DNA from: Gemmatimonadaceae bacterium
Lineage (GTDB): Bacteria > Gemmatimonadota > Gemmatimonadetes > Gemmatimonadales > Gemmatimonadaceae
Direction of reading: 5' to 3'
DNA length: 64,000 bases
Assembly: GCA_020846935.1 (NCBI GenBank)
Contig: JADLCY010000006.1
Coordinates: forward strand, 241,724 to 305,723
Shown: positions 20,950 through 30,228 of the stretch, in pieces
Layout of the letters: each line of letters begins with the position of its first letter
Position numbering within the stretch: the stretch's first letter is position 1
The notes under the pieces: generated by a model
Databases searched by the model: none
What the model saw: only the letters and a program-made list of their open reading frames with translations
Told to the model about the DNA's origin: nothing
Translations under genes and position numbers: made by a program

Positions 20950-23007
20950 ATGACCGGACGCGCCGAGTTCCGCATTCAGTCGCCTTTCCAGCCCGCCGGC
21001 GACCAGCCCCGCGCCATCGCCGAGCTCTCGGCCGGTCTGGAGCGGGGCGACCGGTTTCAGTCCCTGCTCGGCGTGACGGGGTCAGGCAAGACGATGACCA
21101 TGGCGCACGTCATCGCCAACTACGGCAAACCCACGCTCGTCCTGTCACACAACAAGACGCTCGCCGCGCAGCTCTACGGGGAGCTCAAGAGCTTTTTCCC
21201 CACCAACGCGGTCGAGTACTTCATTTCGTACTACGACTACTACCAGCCCGAGGCCTACGTCCCTTCGAGCGACACCTACATCGAAAAGGACGCGTCGATC
21301 AACGAGGACATCGACCGGCTGCGGCTGCGCGCGACCTCGTCGCTCATGGAGCGCGACGACGTGGTGATCGTGGCCACGGTGTCAGCCATCTACGGGCTCG
21401 GCGATCCGGTGGAGTATCGGAAGCGCATGGTGACGCTGTCGCGCGGGCAGAAGATCACGCGCGACCACATCCTGCGTCAGCTCGTGGGGATCCTGTATTC
21501 CCGCAACGACGTGGCGTTCGATCGCGGGACGTTCCGCGTGCGGGGCGACACGGTCGAGATCCTGCCGGCCTACGAGGAGCAGGGGGTTCGCGTCGAGCTG
21601 TGGGGTGACGAGATCGAACGCATCTCCAAGATCTCGACGGTCACCGGCGAGACGATTGCCGAACTCGAACGGGCCGCGATCTATCCCGCGAAGCACTTCA
21701 TCACCTCGCGGCCGTCGCTCGAGCGGGCCGGGACGGCGATTCGCGAAGAACTGCGTGAGCGCCTGACGGTGCTCCGGAACGCCGGCAAGCTCCTCGAGGC
21801 ACAGCGCCTCGAATCGCGCACCAACTTCGATCTCGAGATGATGATGGAGATCGGGACGTGCGCCGGGATCGAGAACTACTCCCGCCACCTGGCCTCGCGG
21901 GCCGAGGGGGAGCGGCCCGCCGTGCTGTTCGACTACTTCCCCGAGGATTTTCTCGTCATCGTGGACGAGTCGCACGTGACGTTGCCTCAGGTGCGCGGGA
22001 TGTACAACGGCGACCGCGCCCGCAAGGAAACGTTGGTGGAGTACGGCTTTCGGCTGCCGTCGGCGCTCGACAACCGACCGCTGGTGTTCGACGAGTTTCT
22101 CGCGATGACCCCGCAGGCGATCTTCGTCTCCGCCACGCCGGCGGACCTCGAACTCCAGCTCTCCCAGGGCGTGGTGGTCGAGCAGGTCATCCGCCCCACG
22201 GGGCTGATCGATCCCGAGATCGAGATTCGCCCGGTTCGCGGGCAGGTCGATGACCTGCTCAACGAGATTCGCCTTCGCGAACGGCGCGGTGAGCGGACGC
22301 TGGTCACCACGCTGACCAAGCGAATGGCCGAGGACCTGACGGACTACCTCGCCCAGACCGGCGTTCGCGTGCGCTACATGCACTCGGACATCGACGCGAT
22401 CGAGCGAATGGAGATCGTGCGCGGGCTGCGGCTTGGGGAGTTCGACGTGCTGGTGGGGATCAACCTGCTGCGCGAAGGGCTGGACATGCCGGAGGTCTCG
22501 CTCGTCGCGATCCTCGATGCCGACCAGGAGGGGTTCCTGCGCTCGGACCGGTCGCTGATCCAGACCGTCGGTCGTGCCGCGCGGCACGTGAACGGTCGCG
22601 CGATTTTCTACGCCGATCGGGTGACCGAGTCGATGCAGCGCTGCATCGACGAGACGACGCGACGTCGGGCCACGCAGCAGGAGTGGAACGCAACGCACGG
22701 CATCGTGCCCCAGGGTGTGGTGAAGAGCGTTGACGAGGTTCGCTTTATCACGCGGGTTGCCGATGCGCGCGAGGAGCGCGAGGCCAGGGCGAAGCGCGTC
22801 GCGGAGTCGGGGGCGCACTGGGGCGCCGAGGCGTTTGACGAGCGACTGGCCGACCTGGAGGTGCAGATGCGCCGCGCCGCCGAGGACCTCGACTTCGAGC
22901 AGGCGGCGCGACTGCGCGATGAGGTGTTCGAACTGCGGGCGTCGCGGGATCGGGCGGCCAATGCACGCAAGCGCGACGCGTTCGCCGACATTCGCGCGAG
23001 CCGTTAG
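20950..23007 (+). CDS. uvrB: Excinuclease ABC subunit B
   Basis: UvrB (685 residues) is the damage-verifying helicase-like subunit of nucleotide excision repair. Walker A is [12 protein letters not shown] near residue 40. The beta-hairpin region has [26 protein letters not shown]. Helicase motifs include [26 protein letters not shown] and [12 protein letters not shown]. The C-terminal UVR motif that binds UvrC is [28 protein letters not shown]. The frame is open 59 codons upstream, but the family N-terminus ([17 protein letters not shown]) and the promoter position point to the ATG at 20950. Confidence 0.98.
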   Translation: MTGRAEFRIQSPFQPAGDQPRAIAELSAGLERGDRFQSLLGVTGSGKTMTMAHVIANYGKPTLVLSHNKTLAAQLYGELKSFFPTNAVEYFISYYDYYQPEAYVPSSDTYIEKDASINEDIDRLRLRATSSLMERDDVVIVATVSAIYGLGDPVEYRKRMVTLSRGQKITRDHILRQLVGILYSRNDVAFDRGTFRVRGDTVEILPAYEEQGVRVELWGDEIERISKISTVTGETIAELERAAIYPAKHFITSRPSLERAGTAIREELRERLTVLRNAGKLLEAQRLESRTNFDLEMMMEIGTCAGIENYSRHLASRAEGERPAVLFDYFPEDFLVIVDESHVTLPQVRGMYNGDRARKETLVEYGFRLPSALDNRPLVFDEFLAMTPQAIFVSATPADLELQLSQGVVVEQVIRPTGLIDPEIEIRPVRGQVDDLLNEIRLRERRGERTLVTTLTKRMAEDLTDYLAQTGVRVRYMHSDIDAIERMEIVRGLRLGEFDVLVGINLLREGLDMPEVSLVAILDADQEGFLRSDRSLIQTVGRAARHVNGRAIFYADRVTESMQRCIDETTRRRATQQEWNATHGIVPQGVVKSVDEVRFITRVADAREEREARAKRVAESGAHWGAEAFDERLADLEVQMRRAAEDLDFEQAARLRDEVFELRASRDRAANARKRDAFADIRASR

Positions 23008-23011
23008 GCGC

Positions 23012-23446
23012 GTGCCCGCTCGCGGCGAACGCCTCGACCTGCACCTGTCCCGCGACGCCCTCGTGCACTGGGGGACCGAGATCGGCGCTGGCCTTGTCCC
23101 CGGTGACGTGGTCACGCTGCGCGGCGACCTGGGTTCCGGGAAGACCACGCTGGCGCAGGCGCTCTGCGCCGGGTATGGCGTCGCCGGCGAGGTGACCTCG
23201 CCGACCTATGCGCTCGTGCACGAATACAACGCACCGCGCTCGATCGTCCGGCACCTCGACCTCTACCGGCTCACGTCGCCGGACGACCTCACCAACCTTG
23301 GCTTCGACGAGATGGTCGGCGACGGGCTGCTGCTCATCGAATGGCCCGAGCGCGCCGGAGCGCGAGTGCCCGCGCCCAGCGTCGCGATCACGCTGTCGCA
23401 TGTCGCGGGCGAGCCGGATGCGCGCCGGCTCTCGGTGGAACGCTGA
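23012..23446 (+). CDS. tsaE: tRNA t6A biosynthesis ATPase TsaE
   Basis: A 144-residue P-loop protein needed with TsaB, TsaC/D for threonylcarbamoyl-adenosine at tRNA position 37. Walker A is LRGDLGSGKTTLAQALC; SPTYALVHEYN and HLDLYRLTSPDDLTNLGFDE are the conserved YjeE/TsaE motifs, followed by LLIEWPER. It starts at a GTG four bases after the uvrB stop and overlaps tsaB by one base (TGATG), so tsaE-tsaB-rimI form a coupled set. Confidence 0.95.
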   Translation: MPARGERLDLHLSRDALVHWGTEIGAGLVPGDVVTLRGDLGSGKTTLAQALCAGYGVAGEVTSPTYALVHEYNAPRSIVRHLDLYRLTSPDDLTNLGFDEMVGDGLLLIEWPERAGARVPAPSVAITLSHVAGEPDARRLSVER

Positions 23447-24126
23447 TGCTGCTCGCGATCGAAGCCAATGCGTCCGGAGGGAGCGTCGCGCTGTTTGACG
23501 GCGGGCGCCTGCTGGGTGAGCGCTCGGTCGTCATGAAGGGCGCCACGGAGGAGCGGCTCATGCCCGCTGTCGTGGACCTCGTGACCGCGCATACCCATTG
23601 GGGCGAGCTGACGGCGCTCGTGGTGAGCGGTGGCCCGGGGAGCTTCACGTCGCTTCGCATCGCGGCGGCGATTGCCAAAGGCATCGCCACGGCAACCGGG
23701 GCTCCGCTGTACGCCGCGCCCTCGCTCGGGCTGCTCGTGGCGCAAGCGTCGGCGCCGCCGTCGGGCCGCTACGCGGCGGTGCTGGACGCCATGCGCGGAG
23801 AGGTGTTCCTCGCCCTGGTGGACGTCGGGTCCGGCGGTCGGGTCTCGGCGATCGGGGACGCCGCGCGCGTCAGCGCGTCGGACGTTGCCTCGATTGCGGC
23901 GAGCGAGGGCGCAACGCTCGTTGGCGCCATCGAGGGTGCGGTCCACGCATGGGCGCCGCACGCGCGCGGCGCGGGAGTCCTGGTGGCTCAGCGGCTGGTG
24001 ACGGTGGTGGACCTGGCGTCCTGGGAACCAGACTATGGGCGCCTGGCGGAAGCCCAGGTGAAGTGGGAGGCGGTGCACGGCCGTTCCCTTGCCGGGGGCG
24101 GGGGTGCTGGCCCGGCGGGCGCATGA
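23446..24126 (+). CDS. tsaB: tRNA t6A biosynthesis protein TsaB
   Basis: A 226-residue ASKHA-fold protein that scaffolds TsaD and TsaE in t6A formation. It begins MLLAIEANASGGSVALFDGG and contains LVVSGGPGSFTSLRIAAAIAKG, the usual TsaB signature, plus LDAMRGEVFLAL. The second half is short and degenerate compared with TsaD, as expected for TsaB. It lacks the HxxxH metal motif of TsaD. Overlaps with tsaE (one base) and rimI (four bases). Confidence 0.94.
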   Translation: MLLAIEANASGGSVALFDGGRLLGERSVVMKGATEERLMPAVVDLVTAHTHWGELTALVVSGGPGSFTSLRIAAAIAKGIATATGAPLYAAPSLGLLVAQASAPPSGRYAAVLDAMRGEVFLALVDVGSGGRVSAIGDAARVSASDVASIAASEGATLVGAIEGAVHAWAPHARGAGVLVAQRLVTVVDLASWEPDYGRLAEAQVKWEAVHGRSLAGGGGAGPAGA

Positions 24127-24587
24127 GCGCGGAGTCGGTCGCGCTGACACTGCGGGCCGCCGCGCCTAACGACGTGCCGTCGGTGGTGGCACTGGAGCGG
24201 GAGCTCTTCACGGATCCGTGGTCCTGGGCGTCGTTCGCCGATCTGCTGCAACACCCGGCCGCGCGCTTCCTGGTGGCCACGGCCGGCGACTCGCTCGCCG
24301 CGTACGCGGTGGTGTACGTGGCCGTGGACGAGGCCGAGCTGGCCAACCTCGCGGTGGCGCCGTCGTGGCAGCGGCGGGGGGTCGGGCGGCGCGTCCTGGA
24401 CGACCTGCTGGAGACGTTGCGGCACGACGGTGTGGTGGAGGTCTGGCTTGAGGTGCGGACGTCGAACGTCGCCGCGCGCCGGTTGTATGCGGGCGCCGGT
24501 TTCAGCGAGGTTGGGCGTCGTCGTCGGTACTACGATCGGCCGGTCGAAGACGCTATCGTAATGCGCCGATCCACGGCACCGCGATGA
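24123..24587 (+). CDS. rimI: Ribosomal protein S18 alanine N-acetyltransferase (GNAT)
   Basis: A 154-residue GNAT acetyltransferase. LRAAAPNDVPSVVALERELFTDPWSWASF is the typical RimI N-terminal helix region. The acetyl-CoA site is LANLAVAPSWQRRGVGRRVLDDLLE, and VWLEVRTSNVAARRLYAGAGFSEVGRRRRYY is the classical RimI C-terminal motif. RimI acetylates the N-terminus of ribosomal protein S18. Its position after tsaB is the common bacterial arrangement. It overlaps tsaB by four bases. Confidence 0.92.
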   Translation: MSAESVALTLRAAAPNDVPSVVALERELFTDPWSWASFADLLQHPAARFLVATAGDSLAAYAVVYVAVDEAELANLAVAPSWQRRGVGRRVLDDLLETLRHDGVVEVWLEVRTSNVAARRLYAGAGFSEVGRRRRYYDRPVEDAIVMRRSTAPR

Positions 24588-24678
24588 AAGGACCCAACCG
24601 GGAAGGAATTGGTGGCGTCGTCCGGACGCTGCCTGCATACTCTGCGCAGCGAGGCACTCACACTCGCACGGAGGCAAC

Positions 24679-25182
24679 GTGGCCAGAAGCTTGAACAAGG
24701 TGCAGTTGATCGGGAACGTCGGCAAAGACCCCGAGGTGCGATCGACCTCGAGCGGCGGTCGTGTCGCGGATTTCTCTCTCGCGACGTCCCGGTCGTGGAA
24801 CGACGCCGGGAGCGCCGGGGGTCGGCAGGAGAAGACGGAGTGGCACCGCTGCATTGCCTGGAACGGCCGCAACGGCCAGGGCATGGGGCTGGCCGACATC
24901 GTCGATCGCTACGTGAAGAAGGGCGACAAGCTCTTCGTCGAGGGCAGCATCGAGTATCGGCAGTGGACGGACAAGGAAGGGCAGACGCGCTACACCACGG
25001 AGATTCGGGTGCGCGAGTTGATTCTGCTGTCGCCGCGGGGGGAGGGCGCGGGTGAGTTCGAGGGTGGTGGGCGTCGCGGAGCGCCGGATCGCGGACGTGC
25101 GCCGGCGCCGGCCGGCAGCGCCGAGGAGTTCGAGGATTTCCCTCGTGCCCTGGAAGACGCCGAGGACGATCTGCCGTTCTGA
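24679..25182 (+). CDS. ssb: Single-stranded DNA-binding protein
   Basis: SSB of 167 residues with an OB fold: SLNKVQLIGNVGKDPEVR, TEWHRCIAWN, YVKKGDKLFVEGSIEYRQWTDKEGQTRYTTEIRV. A Gly/Arg/Pro-rich linker precedes the acidic C-terminal tip ending EDDLPF, which recruits repair and replication partners. It starts with GTG after a good Shine-Dalgarno (GGAGG). A CATACT hexamer at 24636-24641 could be its -10. A hairpin follows the gene. Confidence 0.95.
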   Translation: MARSLNKVQLIGNVGKDPEVRSTSSGGRVADFSLATSRSWNDAGSAGGRQEKTEWHRCIAWNGRNGQGMGLADIVDRYVKKGDKLFVEGSIEYRQWTDKEGQTRYTTEIRVRELILLSPRGEGAGEFEGGGRRGAPDRGRAPAPAGSAEEFEDFPRALEDAEDDLPF

Positions 25183-25191
25183 TGGTCACGT

Positions 25192-25221
25192 GAGGCGAGG
25201 CTCGAGTCCGGGCCTCGCCTC
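25192..25221 (+). terminator. Perfect 10-bp hairpin after ssb
   Basis: GAGGCGAGGC, a 10-base loop, then GCCTCGCCTC form a perfect stem starting nine bases after the ssb stop. There is no T-run after it, so it may be a weak or factor-assisted terminator. The rest of the gap to 25389 holds no gene. Confidence 0.4.
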
Positions 25222-25389
25222 GCTCGCTCCCCTGCGAGAGGGCCGTTAGATTGCGCGCGATTCCTTCGTGCGGGTCTTGTTCGCGGCCGTGGCTGCGCGC
25301 CCCGCTACGTCCATCGCCCGAACCGGCCCCTCGCGCATGCCCGTCCGTTACTGTTTTCGCGACCTGTCCACGCGCTTCGGGAGCGTCGC

Positions 25390-26340
25390 GTGACCCGTCG
25401 AGCCCTCATTTCCGGTGGCGCGGGCTTCATCGGCTCTCACGTCGCCGAGCGGTTTCTCGAGGGAGGATACGCGGTCGAGATCATCGACAACCTCTCGTCA
25501 GGCAAGCGAGCCAACCTTCCGGCTGCCGCGCAGTTCCACGAACTCGACATCACCTCTGCCGATGCCGCGCGGCTCGTGCGCGAGGGCGGGTTCGATGCCG
25601 TCTGTCATCTTGCGGCGCAGATCGACGTGCGCAAGAGCGTGGCCGATCCGGCGTGGGACGCCCAGGTCAACATTGGAGGGTCGCTCAACCTGCTCGAAGC
25701 GGTGCGTGCCTCGGGCCGGCAGACGCGGTTCGTCTTCTCGTCCACTGGGGGGGCGATCTACGGCGACTTCGTGCCGCTGCCGACGGTCGAGGACATGCCC
25801 AAGGACCCGGAGTCACCCTATGGCATCGCCAAGCTCTCGGTCGAGTACTACATGGGCTACTTCTCGCGTGTGCACGGGATCGATACCGTCGCGTTGCGGT
25901 ACGCCAACGTGTACGGGCCGCGGCAGGATCCGCACGGGGAGGCCGGCGTCGTGGCGATCTTCTGCAAGCGCGTCCTCAAGGGCGAACCACTGACTGTTTT
26001 TGGTGAAGGGACGCAGACGCGGGATTACGTGTATGCGGGTGACGTCGCGCGCGCCAACTTCCTTGCGGCCGAAGCGTCCTTGCCGAAGATGGCGCAGGTC
26101 GACACGCGGAGCTTCAACATCGGCACGGGGATCGAGACCACGGTGCTGGAGCTCGCGGAGATCATCAGCGAGGTGGCGGGTCGACCGGCCACGGTGAACA
26201 AGGCGCCGGCGCGCCAGGGCGAGCAGCAGCGATCCACGGTCAACACCGCCAGGGCGCAGACCGTGCTCGGTTGGTCACCGCAGGTGGCGCTGCGCGACGG
26301 GCTCCGGGCGACGTACGAATACTTCGCGGGACGGTCATAG
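25390..26340 (+). CDS. galE: NAD-dependent sugar-nucleotide epimerase (UDP-glucose 4-epimerase-like)
   Basis: A 316-residue extended SDR protein. NAD site ISGGAGFIGSHVAERFLEGGY at residues 7-27; VFSSTGGAIYG and SPYGIAKLSVEYYM give the catalytic Ser/Thr and YxxxK. ALRYANVYGPRQDPHGEAGVVAIFCKRVLKG and VFGEGTQTRDYVYAGDVARAN match the short GalE-like epimerases common in bacteria and archaea. The likely reaction is UDP-glucose/UDP-galactose (or GlcNAc) interconversion, but substrate cannot be fixed by sequence reading. It starts at a GTG and is followed one base later by tolQ. Confidence 0.88.
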   Translation: MTRRALISGGAGFIGSHVAERFLEGGYAVEIIDNLSSGKRANLPAAAQFHELDITSADAARLVREGGFDAVCHLAAQIDVRKSVADPAWDAQVNIGGSLNLLEAVRASGRQTRFVFSSTGGAIYGDFVPLPTVEDMPKDPESPYGIAKLSVEYYMGYFSRVHGIDTVALRYANVYGPRQDPHGEAGVVAIFCKRVLKGEPLTVFGEGTQTRDYVYAGDVARANFLAAEASLPKMAQVDTRSFNIGTGIETTVLELAEIISEVAGRPATVNKAPARQGEQQRSTVNTARAQTVLGWSPQVALRDGLRATYEYFAGRS

Positions 26341-26341
26341 C

Positions 26342-27064
26342 GTGGCGGGCCCGTCGCTCCTGGTCGCGCAGGCCGCCGCCGCCCTCCCCACCAACGCCTG
26401 GGAGTTGATCACCACGGCGGACGTGGTGACGCAGGTGGTGCTCGCGCTCCTGCTGCTGCTCTCGATCATCAGCTGGTCGATCATGGCGGCCAAGTGGCGA
26501 GAGTTCCGACGCTATCGGCGCACGAGCCACGACTTCATGCACGCCTTCGAGCGGGCGCGTTCGCTGGCCGAGGTGGCCGCGTCGACCCGCAAGGCGAGCG
26601 GACCCTTCGTGCGCATTTTCGAGCGCGCCGAGACGTTTCTCAGCGACACCCCGCCGGCGATGGCCGCCACGCCCGAACGTTCGGCGCGTTTCAGCGCGTC
26701 TCAGGTCGAGGCGCTGCGGCTGGTGCTCGATGCGCAGACCGACACGGAGCGCGACGGCCTCTCGCGGCTGATCCCCTCGCTGGCGATGATCGCCTCGGCG
26801 AGCCCGCTCATCGGACTTCTGGGCACGGTGCTGGGGATCATCCAGTCGTTCATTGGGCTTTCGACCACCGGATCGGGGTCCGTGGCGGCCGTCGCTCCGG
26901 GCGTCGCCGCGGCGTTGACGGCGACCGCCATGGCGCTCGCGGTCGCGATTCCCGCGGTGTTCGGCTACAACATCTTCGCCAACCGGGTCAACCGCATCGA
27001 GGGAGAACTCGAGGGCTTCGGCTCCGAGCTGATCGCGCTCCTCGTGCGCGAAGGGCGCATCTAG
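26342..27064 (+). CDS. tolQ: Tol-Pal proton channel subunit TolQ
   Basis: A 240-residue MotA/TolQ/ExbB protein. Three membrane segments are visible: [20 protein letters not shown] near residue 31, [29 protein letters not shown] near residue 140, and [22 protein letters not shown] near residue 190. The conserved GLLGTVLGI and [13 protein letters not shown] motifs form the proton path with TolR. It heads the order tolQ-R-A-B-pal-cpoB, which favours TolQ over ExbB. Start GTG one base after the upstream stop. Confidence 0.92.
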   Translation: MAGPSLLVAQAAAALPTNAWELITTADVVTQVVLALLLLLSIISWSIMAAKWREFRRYRRTSHDFMHAFERARSLAEVAASTRKASGPFVRIFERAETFLSDTPPAMAATPERSARFSASQVEALRLVLDAQTDTERDGLSRLIPSLAMIASASPLIGLLGTVLGIIQSFIGLSTTGSGSVAAVAPGVAAALTATAMALAVAIPAVFGYNIFANRVNRIEGELEGFGSELIALLVREGRI

Positions 27065-27066
27065 TC

Positions 27067-27477
27067 ATGGCGCGCCGGCGCCGCGAGCGGACGCCACTCA
27101 ACGCGGAGATCAACGTCGTGTCCCTGATCGACGTGATGATGCTGCTGCTCGTGATCTTCATGATCACCGCGCCGATGATGCAGGGGGGCATCGAGGTCCG
27201 GCTGCCGCGGGGCGAGGCGCGCCCGCTGGAGCGCAAGAGCGACCTGGTGGTGACGGTCTTATCCGCCAATCAGATCGCCGTGGGCGACACGCGGATGACG
27301 ATGGCCGAGTTCCGCGCGTCGTTCCGCACATTGGCGGAACAGCGTGCCCGGCAGGGGGTCTATTTGCGCGGGGATGCGAGCGTGCCCTACGGTGAAGTCG
27401 TGCGCGTGCTCGGGATCATGATGCAGGCCGGCGCGTCGAACGTCGGCCTCGTCGTCGAGCCGGCCGAGCGGCAATAG
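27067..27477 (+). CDS. tolR: Tol-Pal subunit TolR
   Basis: An ExbD/TolR protein of 136 residues. A single membrane segment, [21 protein letters not shown] (residues 16-36), carries the conserved Asp of the proton path. The periplasmic domain has [24 protein letters not shown] and [35 protein letters not shown]. It lies two bases after the tolQ stop. TolQ-TolR transmits proton motive force to TolA. Confidence 0.93.
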   Translation: MARRRRERTPLNAEINVVSLIDVMMLLLVIFMITAPMMQGGIEVRLPRGEARPLERKSDLVVTVLSANQIAVGDTRMTMAEFRASFRTLAEQRARQGVYLRGDASVPYGEVVRVLGIMMQAGASNVGLVVEPAERQ

Positions 27478-27508
27478 GTCGTTTGCGCCCCGATCGCCAT
27501 CTGATCGG

Positions 27509-27517
27509 TTATCCACA
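27509..27517 (+). other. Perfect DnaA-box sequence between tolR and tolA
   Basis: TTATCCACA, the consensus DnaA box, occurs once in the 67-base tolR-tolA gap. No cluster of boxes or AT-rich unwinding region surrounds it, so it is not an origin. It may be a chance match. Confidence 0.35.
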
Positions 27518-27544
27518 CGCCGTGCCCTTGTCCCGGACACCTGC

Positions 27545-28261
27545 ATGACCCACCTGGCCTTTCGCCCCGAACGTCCGCGCCTCACCGCCTCGCTGGCGCT
27601 GTCGGTCGCGTTGCACGGTGCGGTCGTGGCCGGGGTGATCGGACTGGCGCAGGCGGATCACATCGCGCTCCCGCCGGTCTACAAGGTCGACCTGGTGGCT
27701 GCCCCAGCCGGTCCGCGCGCGATCGGGCAGGTGCAGGCGCCCGCGGCAACCCCGACACCGGCCGCGCCGGTGCCTCGGACCGCAGTTCGGGAGCCGGCCG
27801 AGCGCGTTCCCGTGAAGGCACCGCCGCCGCGACGGCCGGCACCCCCGGTGGCCACGCAGGTGCCTAACGCGTCTCGCACACCCCCGGGGGCGGCGGCGCC
27901 CAGGGCTGGCGGCGGAAGCACCGGAGGGCAGGGGACCGATGTGGCCAACGTGCAGAGCCCCGGGATCGAGTTCCCCTTTCCGTCCTACCTCAACAACATC
28001 GCCAACCAGATCATCCTCAACTTCGACAAGGGCAATCTTCCCGCGTTGAGTTGCGACGTGTCGTTCCTGATCCGGCGCGACGGCTCCGTGACCTCGATCG
28101 AAATCCGGCGGCGTTCCGGTTCCACGCTGTTCGACATTGAGGCACGGGGGGCTGTGGAGGCCGCAGGCCGCTCGCGGGCCTTTGGACCGCTGCCCGACGG
28201 TTTCAGCGATGACGTGCTTCCGGTTATCTTCACGTTCACCCCACAGATGATTCGCCGATGA
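27545..28261 (+). CDS. tolA: TolA/TonB-type energy transducer
   Basis: A 238-residue protein with one N-terminal membrane anchor (SLALSVALHGAVVAGVIGLA, about residues 17-36), a long Pro/Ala-rich periplasmic linker (residues 55-130), then a C-terminal TonB/TolA-like domain: ISFPFPSYLNNIANQIILNFDK-type strands, SCDVSFLIRRDGSVTSIEIRRRSGSTLFDIEARGAVEAAGR. The position between tolR and tolB indicates TolA function, linking the inner-membrane motor to Pal and TolB. It overlaps tolB by four bases. Pure TonB identity is less likely in this gene order. Confidence 0.84.
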   Translation: MTHLAFRPERPRLTASLALSVALHGAVVAGVIGLAQADHIALPPVYKVDLVAAPAGPRAIGQVQAPAATPTPAAPVPRTAVREPAERVPVKAPPPRRPAPPVATQVPNASRTPPGAAAPRAGGGSTGGQGTDVANVQSPGIEFPFPSYLNNIANQIILNFDKGNLPALSCDVSFLIRRDGSVTSIEIRRRSGSTLFDIEARGAVEAAGRSRAFGPLPDGFSDDVLPVIFTFTPQMIRR

Positions 28262-29577
28262 TCCTCGTTCGCCGTGGCGCGCTCACCGCGTCGGGGCTGT
28301 TGCTCACCGCCCTTGTCGCCTGGTCCCGCGTCGCGCCGGCGCAGGACACGACGTGGAAGGAGGGGGTGCGCATCACCGGCATCTACACACCGGGAACACG
28401 TCCCGGCCTGCTCGTGATGCCGGTCACGGGGGCCCAGGGGGACTCGCTGCGCGCGATCTTCCAGCGCGACTTCGAGAACGGTGATCGCATGAACGTGATC
28501 GCACTCGCGGCCGAGTCCGTGCCGCCGGCGGGTACCGCGGGGAGCCTCAACTACCCGTTGTACTCGAGGCTCGGGGCCAACGTCATCCTGCAGGTGACCC
28601 CGACGTCGTTCGGCATCCACGTCCTCATCCACGACGTCGGTCGCTCGGCCATCGCGCGCGCCGCCTCGTTCCCCCTGCCGTCGCCGGCGTTGTCCACCGA
28701 GTGGCGCATGGCGGTGCATGCGATCGCCGATGGCATCGAGCAACAGGTCACGGGCGTTCGCGGGATCTCGGCGACGCGGATCCTGTACGCGAGTGCCGGG
28801 CGCATCTGGCAGGTAGACAGCGACGGGCACGGGGCGATTGCCCTGACCGGGGACGTGCGCGCCATGTCGCCGGCGTGGAACCCCAAGGGCACGCACCTCG
28901 CGTACACGACGCTCCCAAACTCCGGCGCGCAGATCGTGATCCGGGAGACCGGGGGCGCTACGCGCACGCTGGGTACCACGCCTGGAGGGCCCAACTTCAG
29001 TCCGGCGTTTTCGCCCGACGGCAACACGATGGTCTATGCGCATTCCACGGAGAACGGCACAGAACTGTGGTCGGTGAACGCGTTCGGGACCGACGCCGCC
29101 CGTCGGATCACCGTCGGGCGGGGGAGCGACAACACCTCGCCCACATTCAGTCCGGATGGGCGCCGCATCGCGTTCACGTCGAACCGCGTCGGCGCCGTGC
29201 AGGTCTATACTTCCGATGCCGACGGGACCAACGCCGAGCCGCTGCTCAACTTCACGGTCGGCGAACAGTCGTACCGCTCGGACCCGGACTGGTCGCCGGA
29301 CGGACGGCTGATTGCCTTCGCCAGTCAGGTCGCGGGCAACTTCCAGATCATGACCATCGGCGTTCGCGATCGGAACGTGCGGGCGCACACCAGCACGGCG
29401 GTGAACGAGAACCCGTCGTTCGCGCCGGACAGCCGCCACATCGTCTTCACGTCCAACCGCTCGGGCACGCGCCAGCTCTGGGTGGTGGATATCGAGTCCG
29501 GCCGATTCCGTCAGTTGACGCGGGCACCCGGCGGCGCCCGTCACGCGGCCTGGTCGCCGGCCCTGAACGTTCGTTAG
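28258..29577 (+). CDS. tolB: Tol-Pal periplasmic beta-propeller TolB
   Basis: A 439-residue protein with a signal peptide (SGLLLTALVAWSRVAPAQ). The N-terminal alpha/beta domain covers about residues 30-160. Then come beta-propeller blades with repeated WD40-like PD40 motifs: SPAWNPKGTHLAYTT, SPAFSPDGNTMVYAHS, SPTFSPDGRRIAFTSNR, DPDWSPDGRLIAFAS, NPSFAPDSRHIVFTSNR. TolB binds Pal and TolA in the periplasm during outer-membrane constriction at division. It overlaps the previous gene by four bases. Confidence 0.94.
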   Translation: MILVRRGALTASGLLLTALVAWSRVAPAQDTTWKEGVRITGIYTPGTRPGLLVMPVTGAQGDSLRAIFQRDFENGDRMNVIALAAESVPPAGTAGSLNYPLYSRLGANVILQVTPTSFGIHVLIHDVGRSAIARAASFPLPSPALSTEWRMAVHAIADGIEQQVTGVRGISATRILYASAGRIWQVDSDGHGAIALTGDVRAMSPAWNPKGTHLAYTTLPNSGAQIVIRETGGATRTLGTTPGGPNFSPAFSPDGNTMVYAHSTENGTELWSVNAFGTDAARRITVGRGSDNTSPTFSPDGRRIAFTSNRVGAVQVYTSDADGTNAEPLLNFTVGEQSYRSDPDWSPDGRLIAFASQVAGNFQIMTIGVRDRNVRAHTSTAVNENPSFAPDSRHIVFTSNRSGTRQLWVVDIESGRFRQLTRAPGGARHAAWSPALNVR

Positions 29578-29619
29578 GCACCCTCACCCTCCGACTCCCC
29601 ACCGACGCCCCGACCCGAC

Positions 29620-30228
29620 ATGCCTCGCCCCCCGCGCCTCCTCACCGTTGCCGTCCTCGGTCTTTCGCTGCTCGCCGCCTGCCGGAAGAAGCAGGCTGAG
29701 ACCGCCCCGACCCCCACATCCGGCCCGGCGCCCGCCGAGACCTGCGATGCGGCATGCCGCGCTGCGCGCGCGGCCGCGGAGAAAGCCGCCCGGGATTCGG
29801 CGGAAGCCGCTCGCCTGCGCGCCGAGGCCGAGGCGCGGGAGCGGGCCATGGCAGGGCTCAAAGCCACCCTCGCCCAGAAGGTCCTGTTCGACTACGACAT
29901 GGCAGAACTCTCGGCCTCGGCCGAGGGCGTCCTGAATGCAAAGGTTGCCATCCTCCTCGCGAACACCGGACTCAGGCTTCGGATCAGCGGACACGCGGAT
30001 GAGCGCGGTTCCGATGAATACAACCTCGCCCTCGGCCAGCGCCGGGCGGCCGCGGTGAAGCGATACTTCACGGACCGAGGTGTCGATGGATCGCGGCTCG
30101 ACATTGTCAGCTTCGGAGAGGAACGTCCCGAGGCCACCGATGGTACGGAGGACGCATTCCGTCTGAACCGCCGCGCCGAATTCGAGATCACGGCCGGCGG
30201 CGACAACCTGGTCCCGCCGAAATCATGA
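29620..30228 (+). CDS. pal: Peptidoglycan-associated lipoprotein Pal
   Basis: A 202-residue lipoprotein: signal LLTVAVLGLSLLAAC with lipobox LAAC at about residue 21, an Ala-rich coiled region with RAARAAAEKAARDSAEAARLRAEAEARE, and a C-terminal OmpA-like domain (VLFDYDMAELS, LRISGHADERGSDEYNLALGQRRAAAVKRYF, VDGSRLDIVSFGEERP) that binds peptidoglycan. It tethers the outer membrane and cooperates with TolB. It overlaps cpoB by four bases. Confidence 0.94.
   Translation: MPRPPRLLTVAVLGLSLLAACRKKQAETAPTPTSGPAPAETCDAACRAARAAAEKAARDSAEAARLRAEAEARERAMAGLKATLAQKVLFDYDMAELSASAEGVLNAKVAILLANTGLRLRISGHADERGSDEYNLALGQRRAAAVKRYFTDRGVDGSRLDIVSFGEERPEATDGTEDAFRLNRRAEFEITAGGDNLVPPKS

Noticed and set aside
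27500..27544. Replication origin at the DnaA box
   Set aside because: Only one box, no AT-rich segment, and no dnaA/dnaN/gidA neighbours.
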